Of a DNA stretch of 5,409 nucleotides, positions 4,844 to 5,409 are shown piece after piece. Position numbers and translations under genes: made by a program. The stretch is taken from NCBI GenBank assembly GCA_019415985.1, contig DXYE01000161.1, forward strand, positions 1-5,409, written 5' to 3'. Numbering within the stretch: position 1 is the stretch's first letter; every line of letters begins with the position of its first letter. A model generated the notes under the pieces. That model was not told where the DNA came from. It made no database searches and saw nothing but the letters and a program-made list of their open reading frames with translations. This stretch comes from Clostridiales bacterium. Its GTDB lineage: Bacteria > Bacillota > Clostridia > Oscillospirales > CAG-272.

Positions 4844-5098
4844 TTAAAAGTGTCCCGGATCAAACAGTTGTTTCCATGCTGTGTAATGCTTGCGAAATTC
4901 GGATACAGCAGCTGGGTCGTATGCGTGTGGGATATGAAGCCGAACGGCGTCGCCCACCGCTGCACCGGCCTCTTTTGAAAAAAGAATGGCACAGTAGAGA
5001 CCGTTCCGACGAAGCCTTGGCGCGCTGACTTGTCTGCCGTGCTTTTCCACTTCCCGATTAAATAGACTCAGCATATTGGAAAATGCCGTTGCAGTCAT
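4844..5098 (-). CDS. Conserved-looking hypothetical protein (84 residues) paired with the metallopeptidase gene
   Basis: Not recognised. The predicted protein is soluble, with no signal peptide or membrane helix. It is basic in the first half (REVEKHGRQVSAPRLRRNG) and aromatic-rich near the end (RKHYTAWKQLFDPGHF). Its TAA ends at 4844, 3 bases before an ATG of the metallopeptidase frame, so the two were probably co-translated and may act together. ATG 5098 has no SD. It overlaps the TGA of a frame-shifted upstream ORF in an ATGA arrangement, so expression may depend on coupling, or the gene may be the 3' part of a longer one broken by a frameshift. The frame stays open for 16 codons above 5098 without another start. 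Confidence 0.55.
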   Translation of the reverse strand: MTATAFSNMLSLFNREVEKHGRQVSAPRLRRNGLYCAILFSKEAGAAVGDAVRLHIPHAYDPAAVSEFRKHYTAWKQLFDPGHF

Positions 5099-5409
5099 GC
5101 TGGGGGCGACACTTGAACGATCAAAAACACATTTGGTTTGTACATTTTACTTTCAACTTCTCTTCCTAACGCCCGGAAGGTCAAGCAAAAAAGAGTTAGA
5201 GTTTCACCCTCAACTTCAAAAGCACCGACAAGACCTAAATTTGAAAATCAGTCTGCAACAGAAACCGAATACAGATTGAACAAAATAGAAGAAATTCGTT
5301 CCTTTATTTCGACGACGGTGTTTTTTCTTCCCTTGGTACATAAGACAAAGGATAACTATATTGCAGATCAAACCGTCTTTTAGAGATATTGTTCCAACTC
5401 TATGTTCTC
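5099..5409. other. Region without a convincing gene at the right edge
   Basis: On the minus strand a frame without an in-frame stop runs from about 5240 to the TGA at 5099-5097 (for example EVEGETLTLF, FRALGREVES, MYKPNVFLIVQVSPPA). It has only ATG 5147 near its end and a weak SD. On the plus strand an 81-codon frame (5138-5383) starts with TTG and has no SD. Both look equally coding-like in places, and I cannot choose between them. The region may hold the missing 5' part of the 84-residue gene. Confidence 0.35.

Noticed and set aside
5138..5383. Plus-strand ORF of 81 residues at the right edge
   Set aside because: TTG start without SD and no recognised motif. It is kept only as a possibility in the note on that region.
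1..5409. CRISPR array, tRNA or rRNA genes
   Set aside because: No regularly spaced direct repeats, and no cloverleaf or conserved rRNA segments were seen on either strand.

Overview
The window looks like a low-to-moderate G+C Firmicute, most likely a Clostridia member. The supporting signs are a surface protein with S-layer homology (SLH) repeats, strong purine-rich Shine-Dalgarno (SD) sequences, intrinsic terminators with long stems, and an ECF sigma factor with a large C-terminal extension. Every gene I can support lies on the minus strand, so the region reads from right to left. No tRNA, rRNA, CRISPR array or complete insertion sequence was seen.

Reading in the direction of transcription: positions 5409-5099 hold no convincing gene. 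Next comes a tight two-gene unit, an unrecognised 84-residue protein (5098-4844) followed by a YgjP/DUF45-type zinc metallopeptidase (stop at 4286). From 4285 to 3480 the DNA is mostly non-coding or decayed. It holds a 27-codon ORF with its own SD, a promoter plus terminator pair that could bound a small RNA (about 4029-3886), and a short remnant resembling the C-terminal end of a tyrosine recombinase (3630-3477).

The best preserved gene is at 3352-2081. It encodes an ECF-type sigma factor joined in frame to a domain of about 257 residues. That domain has its own SD and ATG at the junction, so it may also be made as a separate protein. The promoter region carries an ECF-style element (TGAACC-N16-CGTC) that could allow autoregulation. 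A very stable hairpin (2090-2049) closes the gene and overlaps its stop codon.

After a hairpin-rich non-coding stretch (2048-1626), a sigma-A-like promoter and a good ribosome binding site lead into a broken gene for an exported, SLH-anchored surface protein (1568 to beyond position 1). Signal peptide, cysteine-pair repeats and SLH repeats are all recognisable, but about ten stops and frameshifts interrupt them. Neighbouring genes are intact, so real gene decay is more likely than poor sequence. The decayed surface protein and the recombinase remnant suggest an accessory region undergoing erosion. I see no direct evidence that the sigma factor controls any neighbour here.
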